This document shows, in pieces, positions 23,224 to 34,974 of a stretch of DNA of 64,000 nt (position 1 is the first letter of the stretch; the number at the start of each line of letters is the position of its first letter). This stretch comes from Apoda limacodes. Taxonomy: Eukaryota > Arthropoda > Insecta > Lepidoptera > Limacodidae. The notes under the pieces were generated by a model. The model saw nothing but the letters and a program-made list of their open reading frames with translations. It was not told where the DNA came from and searched no databases. Location of the stretch: contig OX291544.1 in the NCBI GenBank assembly GCA_946406115.1, positions 6,448,001-6,512,000 of the forward strand. Reading direction: 5' to 3'. The position numbers and the translations under genes were made by a program.

Positions 23224-23397
23224 AGGGTTCCGTACCCAAAGGGTAATTAGCGGAACCCTATTACTCCGCCTAAGACTCCGCTGTCGGTCCGTCCGTCTGT
23301 CACCAGACAGTTGAAAGACAGAAGATTTGCCGTTTTTATAGATAATGGTAAGGAACCCTTCGTGGGCGAGTCCGACTCGCACTTCGCCGATTTGTTT
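23224..23397 (+). mobile_element. 'gggttccgta' repeat, short copy
   Basis: 'agggttccgtacccaaaggg', 'cctaagactccgctgtcggt', 'ccgtccgtctgtcacc', then 'gcgagtccgactcgcacttc'. The central part present in longer copies is deleted. Open frames across it on both strands are repeat-derived. Confidence 0.7.
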
Positions 23398-24293
23398 GTT
23401 CTGTTCGTAATTGTCAGGACAAGGTTTGTATATAATATTATTTATTTTAATCCACGTGGACGACGCCGGGCACGAATAGCTAGTAAAAAAAAAAAGACAA
23501 GCGTGTTTATGGAAATATTATAAGTTACACAATAACTTTAATTTAAGCTATTTGTATTGAAATGTTTCAGTATTCGCACGGTATACGCTCCCTTCTCCTT
23601 AGTTTCACACGATTAACATTTGCTAGCTGATAAGCCAAGCCCAGGTATTTATGGTAACTAGTGTAATGGACACATAAATAAAGACGCGTAAGTGAAGTAT
23701 TTAAGTTAGATAGAAATATTTTCGAAAGTATTCAATCGAATGCCAGTTATCGGGGACCGTATATGCGTAGTTTGACTTAGCAACTGCCTTTCAAAAACAT
23801 ACTCTAAATGTAGCAATACAGATCACGTAAAAGTATCACTTTAAAAATTAGCACAGGATAATCGTCTGGAGACTCTATTGATTTTGTTAAAATATTTGTT
23901 GTTGTTTTATTTATAAATGAAACATAATGTTCTAGAACTATTTATACCTTCCATTGATCGTGGACCATTTATATTTGTCTGTATACCTATGCACTTTGCT
24001 ACTTCCACCCATCAATGTTATTACGTACATACGAGTATTGTAGTTTGCAGAATCAATACTATTGCATACACGTGGCCGCCTAAGCTCCAACTAAAGCAAA
24101 GGGCACTAAATGCATAAGATCTTTACATAAAAAAAACAGATTTATTGACATTACAAACTGCTTTTTACATGTGTAAAGGCGCTTCTTTTAATTTTAAATT
24201 AAACCTGTATTGGGAGATGCCCGCTCCTCTGACAGTTTTGACAGTTTTGACAGACAATTGCTTACTTTTAAAACAGTGATTTGTGAAAATAAA
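23398..24293. other. No gene recognised
   Basis: AT-rich; the 66-codon frame at 23917-24117 is unrecognised. A 'gacagttttgaca' doublet at 24231-24253 is a small local repeat. Confidence 0.4.
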
Positions 24294-24926
24294 ATAGTTA
24301 TTTGTTATACAAGTGAGTAAAAGCTTTTCTTGGTAGAAGTGCCGACTTTAAATCCTAAGCTAGCGAAATAGGCGAGTAACGAGTAATTTAAATATAGACT
24401 ACTGAGCATAGCGAGGGATTTAAAGGCACGAGATTGAAAAAATTTGCTCACGCGTCTAACATACAACTTTTTACATCTACCAGCGAGAAAAATATTTTCA
24501 TGTGACTTGTATGGTAAAAAGTTAAGTTCGGCATTGGAGACTTGTTGTCTTAATTCTTCTGGTGTCAGAGAAATATCTTCGTAGCTTGTATCGTTCATTT
24601 TTCAAACAAAACAGAACTATTAATTAAATAAACAATCTTATGTTCAAAAAAACTAGCTTGCCGCCATTTTACTTGGTTTTTTTTCATAAATTGAGGTTGC
24701 GTTCGAAATTGTACCTACTACAACCTATGTGAATTTATACCTACAAAATGAACAAGGTTAAGTATTTGTCGCGAAATTTGTTTCTGACCAGACATTGTAT
24801 TGTTTTTTTTGCATCATCGGGTTAATTCCAAAAGTCAATGTTCGAACAGTGAATTACTTGTCCTCAATAGTGAGCAAAATTAATTTGGACAGGAAAACTA
24901 TCCTTTTCGTGCTGGTGAGGTGAAAA
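24294..24926 (-). mobile_element. Unnamed three-copy repeat family, longest copy (A)
   Basis: Left edge 'tagttatttgttatacaagt', right edge 'ttcgtgctggtgaggtgaa'. Copies B (54717-55150) and C (57259-57792) share 'acgcgtctaacatacaact' (variants), 'accagcgagaaaaatat', 'tgaggttgcgttcg', 'aacaaggttaagtatttgtc' and 'tcaatgttcgaacagtgaat'. Copy A keeps about 170 bp (about 24493-24665) that B and C lack, including the start of a minus-strand frame, while B and C keep a different AT-rich block. Copy A therefore looks closer to a parent element. Confidence 0.65.
24305..24598 (-). CDS. 97-codon minus ORF in copy A, possible transposon ORF remnant
   Basis: ATG at 24598-24596, stop at 24305. The first 35 residues are acidic/polar ('SLTPEELRQQVSNAELNFLP') and look like real protein; the remainder falls in the non-coding-like repeat body common to copies B and C. 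The front part is present only in copy A. This suggests the start of a transposon-encoded protein whose downstream part was deleted and replaced by the 3' end. The P-E-E-L-x-x-x-x-x-x-A-E-L-x-x-L-P pattern faintly recalls N-termini of insect tyrosine-recombinase (Crypton-like) proteins, but I cannot confirm this. Confidence 0.3.
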   Translation of the reverse strand: MNDTSYEDISLTPEELRQQVSNAELNFLPYKSHENIFLAGRCKKLYVRRVSKFFQSRAFKSLAMLSSLYLNYSLLAYFASLGFKVGTSTKKSFYSLV

Positions 24927-26868
24927 TGTTTTTTAGTTGTGTAAAATGCTGAACTTTGCTCAGGTTAGTACTTGGGTGTAGGTGGGTGTGTGTGTGCGTT
25001 ACATGCATTAATAAGCACGACATCAATAGGTACCTATATTGAATGCGTATTATTACAAGCCTATTCAACACGCATCGTCGCCCGTCAAAACCTTATGAGA
25101 GGTATCGTTATGCACCTTCTAGCTACATCCCCCGTCCTTTTTGAAATCCCTCTTAAACGATGGCCAAAGCTGAGACTTGCGTCCTTATTCGCATACGACT
25201 GCTGATACTCTTTAGAGTCTCGCGCCAGAAAGCCCAGACACTTTGTAAAGGCTGCAACGGCCAGCAGCTTTTGCCAGCAAAAAAAAATATGCACTAATCG
25301 CTATTTTGATCACAATTTAGATAATATGTAAAAGAGAAGTAAACTTCGAGTAAAAGTTGAATTCCTAGAAGCCAAAGTGCTGCCATATGCCGCCTAGAGA
25401 ATGATAGTTTTTTGTTACATATAAGAAATCAATGCGCGTATATACCAGTAGAGCATTTCACGCAACATTCGATGCGTTCAATGAAGTAATCATTAAAGTA
25501 ATATGTTGCTTCAGCTTTCATTTAAAACAGCTCCATAATGAAGGTTATTTACCTACATCACGTTACGTGGCGTTATATGGCGAATGTATTATAAAAGTTT
25601 ACGAGCGAAACAATGTTTTCTTAAATTAATAGTTAAATATTAAACAATGTGAGGTAGTTGGCAGACCTCAAACGGTAGCGATTGTCGGTTAATTTACATA
25701 AAAATATTAAAATGTGATATCCATAGTCATACTACACAAACCCAGTTCTCAACGCTAACGCATAAATATCAATTCTATCTATCTATCTAGGTAATATGTA
25801 TTCCTTACGGCTTAAATTTCTAGTCAGAATTCCAACGGTTCTTCTTAAATTTTAGAAATATTCTGTTCCTCTTAACCATTGCGGGTTTCTTCAGTGATCC
25901 AGGCCTTTTAATCCTGGAGGTGTGAATAGGCGCGTGTTTATCATAAAGCGCTTTTAATGAGTGAGTAAAATGATTTTTTTTTTCACACTTGCAACAAGGG
26001 GCAGTAAACTGACTAAATTAAGCTATTCAATCAACATAAAACGTGAGAATTATATCTAGAAATGCATCAGTTGTATTAAATTATGATGCGTTAGTTCTAA
26101 AGGAAGTATAGATAGACTAACTGGATTTACTAATGAAAACAACTTGGTGCACTGGGGAGAAGGTTTTTATAAGTCAGTATTAAAATCACCCATGATTAAG
26201 TAATAAAATATATTGTAAATGTGTTGTTTACAAAAAGAAAAAAATTAAAACCCTTTAATTATTAATTTTCAACTGTTCGACTCGCACTTACCTGATTTCT
26301 ATTTTATATACCATTATTTATATTTATGCACAAAACCCAAGCCAAAATGTGTTATACTGTATATAACCAAATAGACCATTATAACTAAAATTATTTTATT
26401 TTTTTAAAAAATCTTTAGTTTTTTTTATTACATTTTGACGAGCAAATTTTTTAACTTTGCTTGATTTTAGTGTGTATAACGATAGAGTAGAAGAGAAAAA
26501 AACGGTAACAGAAAAAAAGAACATAATTCTACTCTTAAGTTAGGAACTTAACAAAACTTATAGCCTTAATCCATAACACTGCCCTATATAGGTACTTCTC
26601 TAACTCTTGCCGAGTCTTGGCCCATTTAGCCTTTATATTCATTTGAGAGGCTTATTTCCGAACTCTATGGCCGGTTGACAAAGGTCAGGCAATGCGGTCA
26701 CGACTTGAACCCAGGTCGACAATCGCGCCTGGGAACAGGACGTTGGGTACCTTACCATGAGTGCGGAAATACACATTAACCGCAGAAATATTGTTTTACG
26801 GATATAAATACTGTGTACTGTGATACGTTTGTTAAGTGTGAACTGGCCGACTTCCGTCTACCTCTCAG
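24927..26868. other. No gene recognised; (tcta)n at 25774-25789
   Basis: Mostly AT-rich. A GC-balanced patch (25040-25280) is open on both strands for about 70 codons without recognisable content. A short (tcta)4 run lies at 25774-25789. Confidence 0.35.
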
Positions 26869-26982
26869 GCTGCTCAAGTTCCCAATGATCCAAATTAGTC
26901 TTGCGGATCATAATGGGTGAAGAAAGCGAAGCAAGTGATCAAGTTTACCAAAATTCGACACACAACTACCACATGCCGAAAG
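26869..26982 (+). CDS. Candidate exon containing a start codon
   Basis: The acceptor 'cttccgtctacctctcag' (ending 26868) has a good polypyrimidine tract. It is followed by about 44 bp of leader and an ATG at 26913 in the context cataATGG. The frame encodes M-G-E-E-S-E-A-S-D-Q-V-Y-Q-N-S-T-H-N-Y-H, acidic and polar. A possible donor, aaag|gtcggt, ends the exon at 26982 in phase 1; without splicing the frame stops after 36 codons. Repeats do not explain this stretch. It could be the first coding exon of a host gene with long introns. The donor is weaker than consensus, and I do not recognise the peptide. Confidence 0.35.
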
Positions 26983-27610
26983 GTCGGTTGGTTATGTTTC
27001 GATTTAACTGCATCAAATAAATCGTATTTTTGATAGCAGTAGATATTTATAACATTTTTTTCATCTCATAGCTCGGATTTCTTTATTGTTCGAAATCCAT
27101 TTTATCCAGCTTGGGAAGTTATTACTAACTGCAGTAATTTTTCGTTAAGGTTTTAGTATATTTTTCATTAGTATCAAGTGCCATTTTGTAAATAGCCTTA
27201 TTGCTATACGAGTAACTAAACGCTAATTAATAATATTTGGATTTTTTTTTTGTAATTAATAGCATTTTCCTTACTGTAAGTGATATAAAAAGTTGTGTGT
27301 TTCGCACGGCTGCAAAATTATTTGCGTCTCGTACTTATTCGAATTCTTCGCTTGTTCGGTATTGAGTTCAAGCACTAGCACCGCATAACAACTTTGGTGC
27401 ATTGCATTACAAATAACTATTACTTATAATATGCGAATTACCGACAGATTTCAAAACGGTGATAAGTACCAAGCTCACCTTGGTATTATCTACTTGTCAC
27501 ACTTTTTCAGTCCTTAAAAATGTTCATAGGAAACTATTGTCAGTCAAACTAGTTTCGAACTCAAATGTCGGATAGTTTCTATAGTTCCGTAATTTTAGTC
27601 GAACCAATGG
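26983..27610. other. No gene recognised
   Basis: AT-rich, possibly intronic if the neighbouring candidate exons are real. Confidence 0.35.
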
Positions 27611-27621
27611 TAGGTGCAATA

Positions 27622-27721
27622 CGTAGGAGAGCGGTATCGTGCGAGCACAAGGCGCGGCGGCGGCGGCAGCGGCGGCGCCCGAGCTCCCTGCAGATAACCA
27701 CCTTACTAATGTACTCAGATT
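27622..27721 (+). promoter_or_regulatory. GC-rich (cgg)n segment ending at a consensus splice donor
   Basis: 27636-27710 is very GC-rich, with a run of cgg/cag triplets at 27653-27676. One frame would give eight alanines, another a run of arginines. At 27722 'gattgtaagttt' provides a GTAAGT donor. Isolated GC-rich DNA followed by a perfect donor is typical of a first, mostly non-coding exon near a promoter. Neither frame has an ATG close by. Confidence 0.3.
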
Positions 27722-27723
27722 GT

Positions 27724-29019
27724 AAGTTTGAGTTATGAATGCTGGCTTTTGCGATATTGTTTTGACCGCAGTTGTGAGAAACGAGGGAAAGCTGCTACGA
27801 TTTCAAGTTATTGTGGCGTTAGGTGACGGAGATGGGTGATATCAAAATGTATGGGCTCTGATATGCGACAATTTAAGGGCATATCCGTTTGATGTATGCA
27901 TATTTACGTAATACATATGCCAGTTTGCCAGTTTGTGGTGTAGTCTGTTTGATTTGCGGCTATTTGAAGCATTCTTAGTTTAATATGCAATATTTATAAA
28001 ATATTTAAAATCTAAAACTGTTTTTATAAAAAACATGAAAGCTCCTTAAAGAGCAAGTACCTAATATACGCTTATATGTAATGGAGAAATATATTTTAAA
28101 AATCTAGCTCACTTCTTTAATGTTTATTAGCTTGAGAATGGAAATTTTTCATTCACAATTATGTAAGTTTATGCCAATATATTATAAATTACCAATATGT
28201 TTGTACACACAATAAATAATTTTAAGAATGGTAGGTTAAGTCATAGATTAATATATTGTTTACTGGAAAGGTTAATTTTAGTGTATTACTTTTTTGTTTT
28301 TTTCTCTTATTTCTCTCTTTTTGTCTTAGGTAGTAGGGCTAAGGATAATGTTTATGCAGCTGTTTTTATTTTCGTTTTATGAAGATTATTTATTTTGTTT
28401 TTAAAATTACAGTAAGTAGGTACTTTAAATAATAATTTTATTGTTTTTTGTAAACGTGTAGTTAGTTAACTGTAATAATTAATCTTTCTATTTTCCATTG
28501 TCAAACGAGTCGCAAACGAAGGTTTCTCACTGAAAATCAGTGTTGTGACCATTTGTTCGCAGCGTGATGCTGTGTGAGAAACCTATTTGGCGCACAACTC
28601 ACATTAGGTAAATAGTATTAACATTTGTATATAAACCTAATGATATTATTTAGGATCAATTGTCTCCTTTATATGTTTTGTTTTTCTGTTATTTATAGGT
28701 TGTGTTGTCCAAATAAAATGTTTTCTTACTTTCTTTCTTTCTCCTTCTATTTAAGAATCCTTTACTATCTGCAGGATGTACTTATGCAATTTTATGAGGT
28801 GTGTATTGATAATCTAATACGTTTCGTTCAAGGCTAGAGTTGAGAACCAATAGATCGATTCGTTTCATCGACATGTCAATCAATTCTTTTACACCCGGCC
28901 TCGAACTGATTAGTTTTTATCAATTTCAAACCAGCGGATTATTTTTTATCTATAATTATTTTGTCCATATTTTTTCATAAAATCTTTAATGAAGCTAAGT
29001 TTATCACTACTAGAATCAA
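27724..29019. other. No gene recognised
   Basis: AT-rich; frames at 28197-28382 and 28625-28837 are hydrophobic, low-complexity and unconvincing. Confidence 0.4.
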
Positions 29020-29292
29020 TCACTGATGCGGACTGGAAACGCCGCATACCTTCCAGTAGGTAGTTGAGGACCCTACGTTTCCACAATTACCACCATTTTG
29101 AACGCTGGCGCTGTTCCAGCCCGCAGCTTTGATCGCCCTACAGAACCCCGCCATTGACCATTTTTTCCTATGTGACTTGTTCCTTGAGTCCTTGCAGTAG
29201 AACCTTGAAGTGGCTGGTAAGACGCTGGAACGGACGGAACGGAAAATCTTTGATGAAACTGTTCTGTTGGGCTTTTGAGGGTGCTGATTCAA
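29020..29292. other. GC-balanced island, both strands partly open, unidentified
   Basis: Composition changes sharply from the AT-rich flanks. The minus frame is open for 90 codons (includes K-K-W-S-M-A-G-F-C-R-A-I-K-A-A-G-W); a plus frame near 29075-29155 is also open. It could be a decayed transposon coding piece or a host exon; neither reading matches a family I know. Confidence 0.3.
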
Positions 29293-30888
29293 ATCTTATC
29301 AGTTTTTAAAAATTCAATATGGCTACTATGGCAACTTTTTATTAAGATTATTGTTAAGAATCAAATCTGTTTCTTGAACAGTAAAGATTATATAACAGTC
29401 TTGATTATAAAAGTCGGAAACAATTTACCATCAGGATGCTGCTATAATTCTCCCAGGATGTAGTCGCATAGACACTCCGACCATTGATCTGTCAATCTAT
29501 CGTTGTAATATCGAATAAACAGAAATCTGAAGCTAAAGCTCGAAGCGTGTGCGTGTCGTTGTGTACAAACGCAGAGAAACGGTCGGACAAGGCAAACCAC
29601 TCTTTTTACAGATAAGGTAACCATGATTCAGTGATAAACACTAAATATGGAAATAATACCTTAAAATTTATAGCACTGAGCTTGGATTATAATTTTCCTA
29701 AATCATTTTGCGGGACAAGACGTAAGGAAATTAATTTTGTATAAAAATATAAACTTATATTAAATTTGTTGCGAGTAAAATAAGTATCCCCTATAGGCCA
29801 GAATAGAAATAGGAAAAAAATATTTTTGCTTTATTTGATTAAGATGGTAAATTAGACTTAATTGTCCATGAATTTTTATGTCACTAACGGTTCTACTAAT
29901 ATTATAGCCTGCATGACAGGTGTAGAGCCCATCACCGCAACGCAGCTTCTGTGTATCAGCTAGGTAGTTTTATATAAATGGCTATTTATATCTTTATCTA
30001 AATGGCCCTTTTCGTAAACCACCATCTTTAAAAAAATAAATCCGTTGATGTAAGACCTGGGTCAAAATACTATACCCCTTTGTCAATTCTTGACGACCTG
30101 TAAGGTAAGTCAGGATTGGACAGGAGAAAACAATAAATAGTAATTTAAAAATAAAATCGAAAAAAATGACAGTATGGATATCTAAATTTTATTTTAATTC
30201 ATTGTCACCTCAATAATGTCTGCGCTGCGACAGGTCTAGTGGGTCGGGTGCGTACAGGTTGACAACAACAAGGAGTATTGCCAACCCAACCTAACCTGCC
30301 CTTATCTGCCTTGGCCCAGCGTGAAGCAGACGCCCACCAGTCCATTTATACTTTCCATAATCTAGAAATTGAAATTGTGTAAAAAAAGGCAGAGCAGATG
30401 TTTAGAAATAGGTGAGTAGGCTAGCAATGTATCATAAAATTATGGGAGTGTGTGAAGTGGAAAAATGTTATCATTAGCAGAAATAAAGCAATGTTAATAA
30501 AAACCTAAACTAACCTGGTTACAGTGAATTTAATTAGGCTAGAGATTTGTTTAAGAGCAGGTATAACGGGACCTGAACGAATCTCTAAAGTTTGCAAATT
30601 ATTGTCATAGGTGTAACCAATTTTTCAAAATGGAATAAAAAACGTATCTTCTTATAATAATAATGGTCACTGCTTACTATTTAATGCATGCACTATTAAG
30701 TGCAAAACACCTGTGACGTCAAACAAATACATAAAGCTTTTACCGTCTCATCTTAAACTAGTTCCAAGTGCTAATTCATGTTTTAAAAAAGAACGTTTAA
30801 AGTAAATGTAAACAAACGTCTGTAAGGTTCTGTATTTTCTGGTTGTTATCAACCTAAACATATACAATGTCTAATATAAAGGTTTAAT
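29293..30888. other. No gene recognised; mixed unidentified repeats
   Basis: AT-rich with a GC-richer patch at 30220-30340 ('gcccttatctgccttggccc') that resembles a LINE-derived fragment but cannot be placed. Confidence 0.35.
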
Positions 30889-31152
30889 AAAAAATGGGTC
30901 AAGTGCGAGTCGGAGTCGCGCACAAAGGGTTCCGTACCATTATCTATAAAATTCGGCAAAAAAGTCACGTTTGTTGTATGGGAGCCCCCCTTAAATATTT
31001 ATTTCATTCTGTTTTTCAATTTGTTGCTATAACAACAAATAAATCAACAGAAATACATCATCTGTAAAAATTATAACTGTCTAACTATCATAGTTCATGA
31101 AATACAGCCTGATGACAGACGGACGGACGGACAGCGGAATCTTACTGATAAG
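30889..31152 (-). mobile_element. 'gggttccgta' SINE-like repeat, reverse copy
   Basis: 'gggtcaagtgcgagtcgg', 'gggttccgtaccattatcta', 'tgttgctataacaacaaata', 'gacagacggacggacggaca', then 'aatcttactgataagg'. This is the reverse orientation of the family at 45540-46074, lacking the 5S-like block. Confidence 0.65.
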
Positions 31153-31237
31153 GTGCGCGAACCGACGGCGTTAGAATAAGTGCCTCTCGAAAAAATCTAT
31201 TCCCTCTTAAACTATTACTACGGCACTATATAGTCAT

Positions 31238-31734
31238 TAACCTCAAAATAAATAACCTACTTAGTTTTAATTTTCCTTGTCCTTAGGAGCTTAGAAGTAT
31301 CTCCTCAAAAGTCTCCCGACCTGGGTGCCGGCTTCCCCCCCTTTCACCCTAAAAATGTCTCCCCGTATGTGGTTTTTTAGAATTTTCACAAAAACTTACG
31401 TTAATGTTTAGTTCGTCCTGATAGAACAAACAGTTTCGAAATATGTGTACCTATTTTGCGTAATTTTTTTTTGGCATAGATTACGAATGTTTTATATGAC
31501 TTTCTCAAAAACTATTAGAGCTACGAAAACTGTCCTATCAGAATGAACTGAACACCAATGTGTAGATAATATCTTATAGTTTTTGTGAAAGTTCCAAAAA
31601 AACAACCATGGAGACATTTTTAGGGGGGAGATGGAAACCGGCATCCTAGGGATGGAGACTAATCAGGAGATACATCTATAGTCCAAAGGACCACTTCTGC
31701 CAAAAATCAAAACTAGGTTATTTATTTTGAGGTT
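31238..31734. mobile_element. 497-bp fold-back element with arms of about 200 bp
   Basis: The left arm (31238-31438) and right arm (31523-31734) are long inverted repeats. Paired blocks include 'aacctcaaaataaataacct' with 'aggttatttattttgaggtt', 'cctaaaaatgtctcc' with 'ggagacatttttagg', 'ttttcacaaaaact' with 'agtttttgtgaaag', and 'cagtttcg' with 'cgaaaactg'. Small indels and mismatches separate the blocks. The loop (31439-31522) is AT-rich. No target duplication was obvious and there is no coding frame. If transcribed it would make a long hairpin RNA. Confidence 0.85.
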
Positions 31735-31864
31735 TGCCTAAATTTTTGCTTAAATTGCTATGTACTTTTTGTGAAATTATCTATTTTCCTATATTTGCCT
31801 ATACCATATGCAACTTATTATCTTGCCAATAATACATAGTTTTAAATTTTTGTTCAGTCAGGCA

Positions 31865-32017
31865 AGGTGAATGAGCTACCAGCAGGGGTTTTCTCTAAGG
31901 ACTACAATATGGAGTTCTTTAAGAAATAAGTTATTAGATTTTTAAAGGATCGGTCACACGCGAGTTACGCTCCTCGTGTTGCAAGGTTGCTTGCCACTTT
32001 AGTGATATAAAAAAATA
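31865..32017 (+). pseudogene. CR1-like LINE RT C-terminus and 3' end
   Basis: Frame from 31867: V-N-E-L-P-A-G-V-F-S-K-D-Y-N-M-E-F-F-K-K then stop, followed by V-I-R-F-L-K-D, then 'gttgcaaggttgcttgccac' and 'tagtgatataaaaaaat', the 3' end of the same LINE family as 43113-43330. Severely 5'-truncated, with one premature stop. Confidence 0.75.
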
Positions 32018-33008
32018 ATTTTGGTAACCTCTTAGAACAGAATCCTAACAACCATTAATCTGCCACTCAAATATATGCCAAAACATTGCGCCCATGCATG
32101 ACATAATACCAAATACATACCATTACAGATGATGAATGATATTGTATGAGAGCGCACGCGCAAAACTAATTTAAACCATTTGTTTGACCATAAAAATATT
32201 TGTATTTGACATTAGAAAACTAGATGATTGAGAAGTTACAACCTTATTGTAAGGTAAGAAGGTTTAGAGGCTATGAATGGTAACAGAATTAAAAACGAAA
32301 TTGATGTATCATGTCAAAAGTTAGGTAATAACACTGCGGGTGTGACCTGAGCTTAATCGAAGCCTCAAATATTTAGACCACATGAAAAATGAAATTCCGT
32401 TGTTTAATTTAATTATCCTTATTCAATTACCTTTTCATTTTACCTAATAAAAATACCAGGAGCAGTAAGATATGGTTGCCTTTTATTTCAAGATTCATTA
32501 AATTGTTGAGAGAAAAACATAGGTTTACTCCAGCTAGGGTAGCCATCTCTAAAATCTGGCAACTAGAACAAATATAATAGATACAATACATACATATAAT
32601 TGATTTTGGAGCTTAGAGGATTTTTTTTAACTCTGAATATAAATGGAACCCGCCGGACAGATGGCAACCCTAATTCCAGACAATGCAGAAGTAAGTTTGT
32701 ACCATAGTACATATAACAGAGAGTTTCACGCTTAATAAATTGAGTTATCGGCATAAATTCCTACGGCAAGTCCTTGAAAGCAAGGACATAGGCAAACTAT
32801 CTACAATTCAGATTTCAGTCAAACAATAAGAAGTAGATACTTAAAAGATTTATTATTTTCATTTTATATGGGAGGGAAGGCTCTGTTTCGTAGGACTTAT
32901 GCATAAAGGTTAGGTACCCTGTTTGCTGCCACGTGAAAGAACAATGTCTGGCGGAAAAACTATTCTGGAAATAAGTGGAAACTTCGTATGGATTACTATA
33001 AACTAAAG
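32018..33008. other. No gene recognised
   Basis: AT-rich; short frames only. Confidence 0.4.
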
Positions 33009-33264
33009 AAAAAAAAACGTCCAAGTGCGAGTCGGACTCGCGCACGAAGGGCTCCGTACCATTATTTATAAAAACGACAGATTTTTTTATTTTTTTCCCT
33101 ATACCTATTTACTAATAGTTATTATCATAGGTAATGGATGACCTCTTTTTCTCATGATGATCTTTCGCGGTTTCCCGTCGTTAATATTATTGTCCACCTT
33201 AGTCAGGTATTTCGTGTAGCTTTAGCCGACTTTTTTTGTATATTATGTACGGAACCCTAAAAAA
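33009..33264 (-). mobile_element. 'gggttccgta' repeat, reverse copy with diverged middle
   Basis: 'gtccaagtgcgagtcggact', 'aagggctccgtaccattatt' at the left and 'tacggaaccctaaaaaac' at the right. The middle differs from the copy at 30889. Confidence 0.65.
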
Positions 33265-34642
33265 CAAAATATTTATATTATAGACCGCACTAGGATTCGA
33301 AAGTGAACAAGACTTGTAAAAAACCAAAAAAATTTAGATTTGATAAATCAATGCTAATAAAAGTAATACGTAACCAAGATTCTTATAACTGTAATTAAAG
33401 ACAATGACGGTGAACTACAACCAGCGTTACATCTGTATCGCCCAAAGCATCAGGAAATAAAACATATCAGGACATTCTACAGCGTTCGGTTAGTTATTTG
33501 TTATGCTGGGTAGTTAATTTTTGGCGTGAGTGAGTGAGTGAGTGAGTGAATCCTGAGAAAAGCAAGGGATTCTATGGCACGAAACCCAAAAAAATACCAG
33601 CCATAAGCCATATACAAGAAAAACATTAATTAGTGTTTAATAACTTCTGAATTGAATACCTAAGTATACTTATTGTAAATAGTTTGATTAAATATAAGCT
33701 AGCTTATAGCCACAGGCAGATCTTTCTTACTTACATAATAAATTTGTATCTATCCAGTCCCAGTAACAATAGCCAGGATAAAAGATAAAATAGCCCAGGA
33801 TGAAGATTGCTTGGAAGGTCTCAAAAACTTTTTTTGGTCGGATATCGACATTTCTATGTTCCTGTGATCGCTATTGCCTCTGTCTAAATTCCCTAAGTCG
33901 TACAAAATCGATATTTAATTAAACTATGATATCACTTGTGTGTGTTCTATGTAGGATTTGTGCTCGAGAATTTACAATGTAGGATTTCTGCTCGAGAATT
34001 TACAACAAATATTTTGCAACTACAAACTAAAAATGCCTTTTATATTCATAAACTATTTGTTATTGACATCATAGTCTTTCGATTAAATCATAAATAAAAT
34101 TAACTTATTTAATAATTCATAATTAACTTACAACACTATTTTTTTTAGTTACATAGCGCACGGCATTCATTTCTCGAGTTCTCGAGGCGTCGAGGCAGAA
34201 ACCCCGCAGTTCTAATATAATACATGATTGCATATATTTTACTCGATAGAAATGTGCTGGGCAAAGTTACTATAGCAGGGATTACCACAAAATACTATCT
34301 ATGTATGTAACTCGTTTCTCCTTCCGCGTTATCTTCCAAACGATACATTAAGGATGTCCAATACACAGTTTAAAATATCTTCTGTCATTGAGATACAAAC
34401 ACAACCTGTGATAGATCTGTACATAGTCACCATGAACAGTGGCCAAGAATCAACGCATTGTTCTTTTCAAGCGAAGACAAAAGCATAGACAAATAGATTC
34501 CGATTGTCGTACGTAAACGTAAAGTGGGCGAAGGTTGATCTGTCATTAATAATTGGTGAAGGTCGAATCCACAGTGATGACCACCAGACACCCTGAAGGT
34601 TGAATAAAGATACAATTACGTTCTTTAATTACTTATTACCTA
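33265..34642. other. No gene; simple repeats
   Basis: Contains a (gagt)n array at 33526-33549 and a 28-bp tandem duplication at 33949-34004. Otherwise AT-rich without recognisable genes. Confidence 0.5.
33949..34004. repeat. 28-bp tandem duplication with one mismatch
   Basis: Units 33949-33976 and 33977-34004, 'atgtaggatttgtgctcgag' plus 'aatttaca', differing by one g/c. The near identity implies recent duplication. Confidence 0.95.
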
Positions 34643-34712
34643 CCTGTTGTAGGAACACAGGTTTCTTCTTGGAGAAGGAGGCTTTGGCCATGGTCCACAT
34701 CGCTGGTCCAAT
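34643..34712 (+). mobile_element. Fragment of a dispersed LINE-associated repeat
   Basis: 'gaaggaggctttggccatgg' and 'tccacatcgctggtccaatg' match the layout of 63556-63640 ('gaaggaggcagaagccatag', 'tccaccacgctggct'). A common lepidopteran repeat sequence; exact parent uncertain. Confidence 0.5.
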
Positions 34713-34846
34713 GTCTCTTACTATGTTTTTTTTAGTAACAATTACAAAATTACAAACAAACATTTTAAGATCAGGTTTTATAGTAGTAGTGATATTCTGT
34801 ACGTAGTTGTAATGTTGCAAGTTAGGTTATTATTGAGAGTAAGTAA

Positions 34847-34894
34847 ATTATCATGATAATATAAATTGATAGGATAATAAAGTATCCTATCAAT
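34847..34894. repeat. Palindrome plus 12-bp hairpin
   Basis: attatcatgataat (34847-34860) is a perfect 14-bp palindrome. Next to it attgataggata (34865-34876) pairs with tatcctatcaat (34883-34894) across the 6-base loop ataaag. Confidence 0.85.
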
Positions 34895-34974
34895 GTCCCT
34901 TCAACAATACCTGATCCAAAAATTAGCTGTATTGGCTGCTCCGTAGTGACGCTGAGCAATAACAAAGAAATAAA

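Noticed and set aside
24305..24598. Calling this ORF a Crypton/tyrosine recombinase
   Set aside because: Resemblance is limited to a faint N-terminal pattern; no catalytic R-H-R-Y region is present and the rest is repeat body.
30270..30300. Telomeric TTAGG-type or mariner-end sequence
   Set aside because: 'caacctaacctg' occurs once and without an array or inverted partner.
33780..33870. Short open plus frame with acidic residues
   Set aside because: About 36 codons only, no splice signals, expected by chance at this density.
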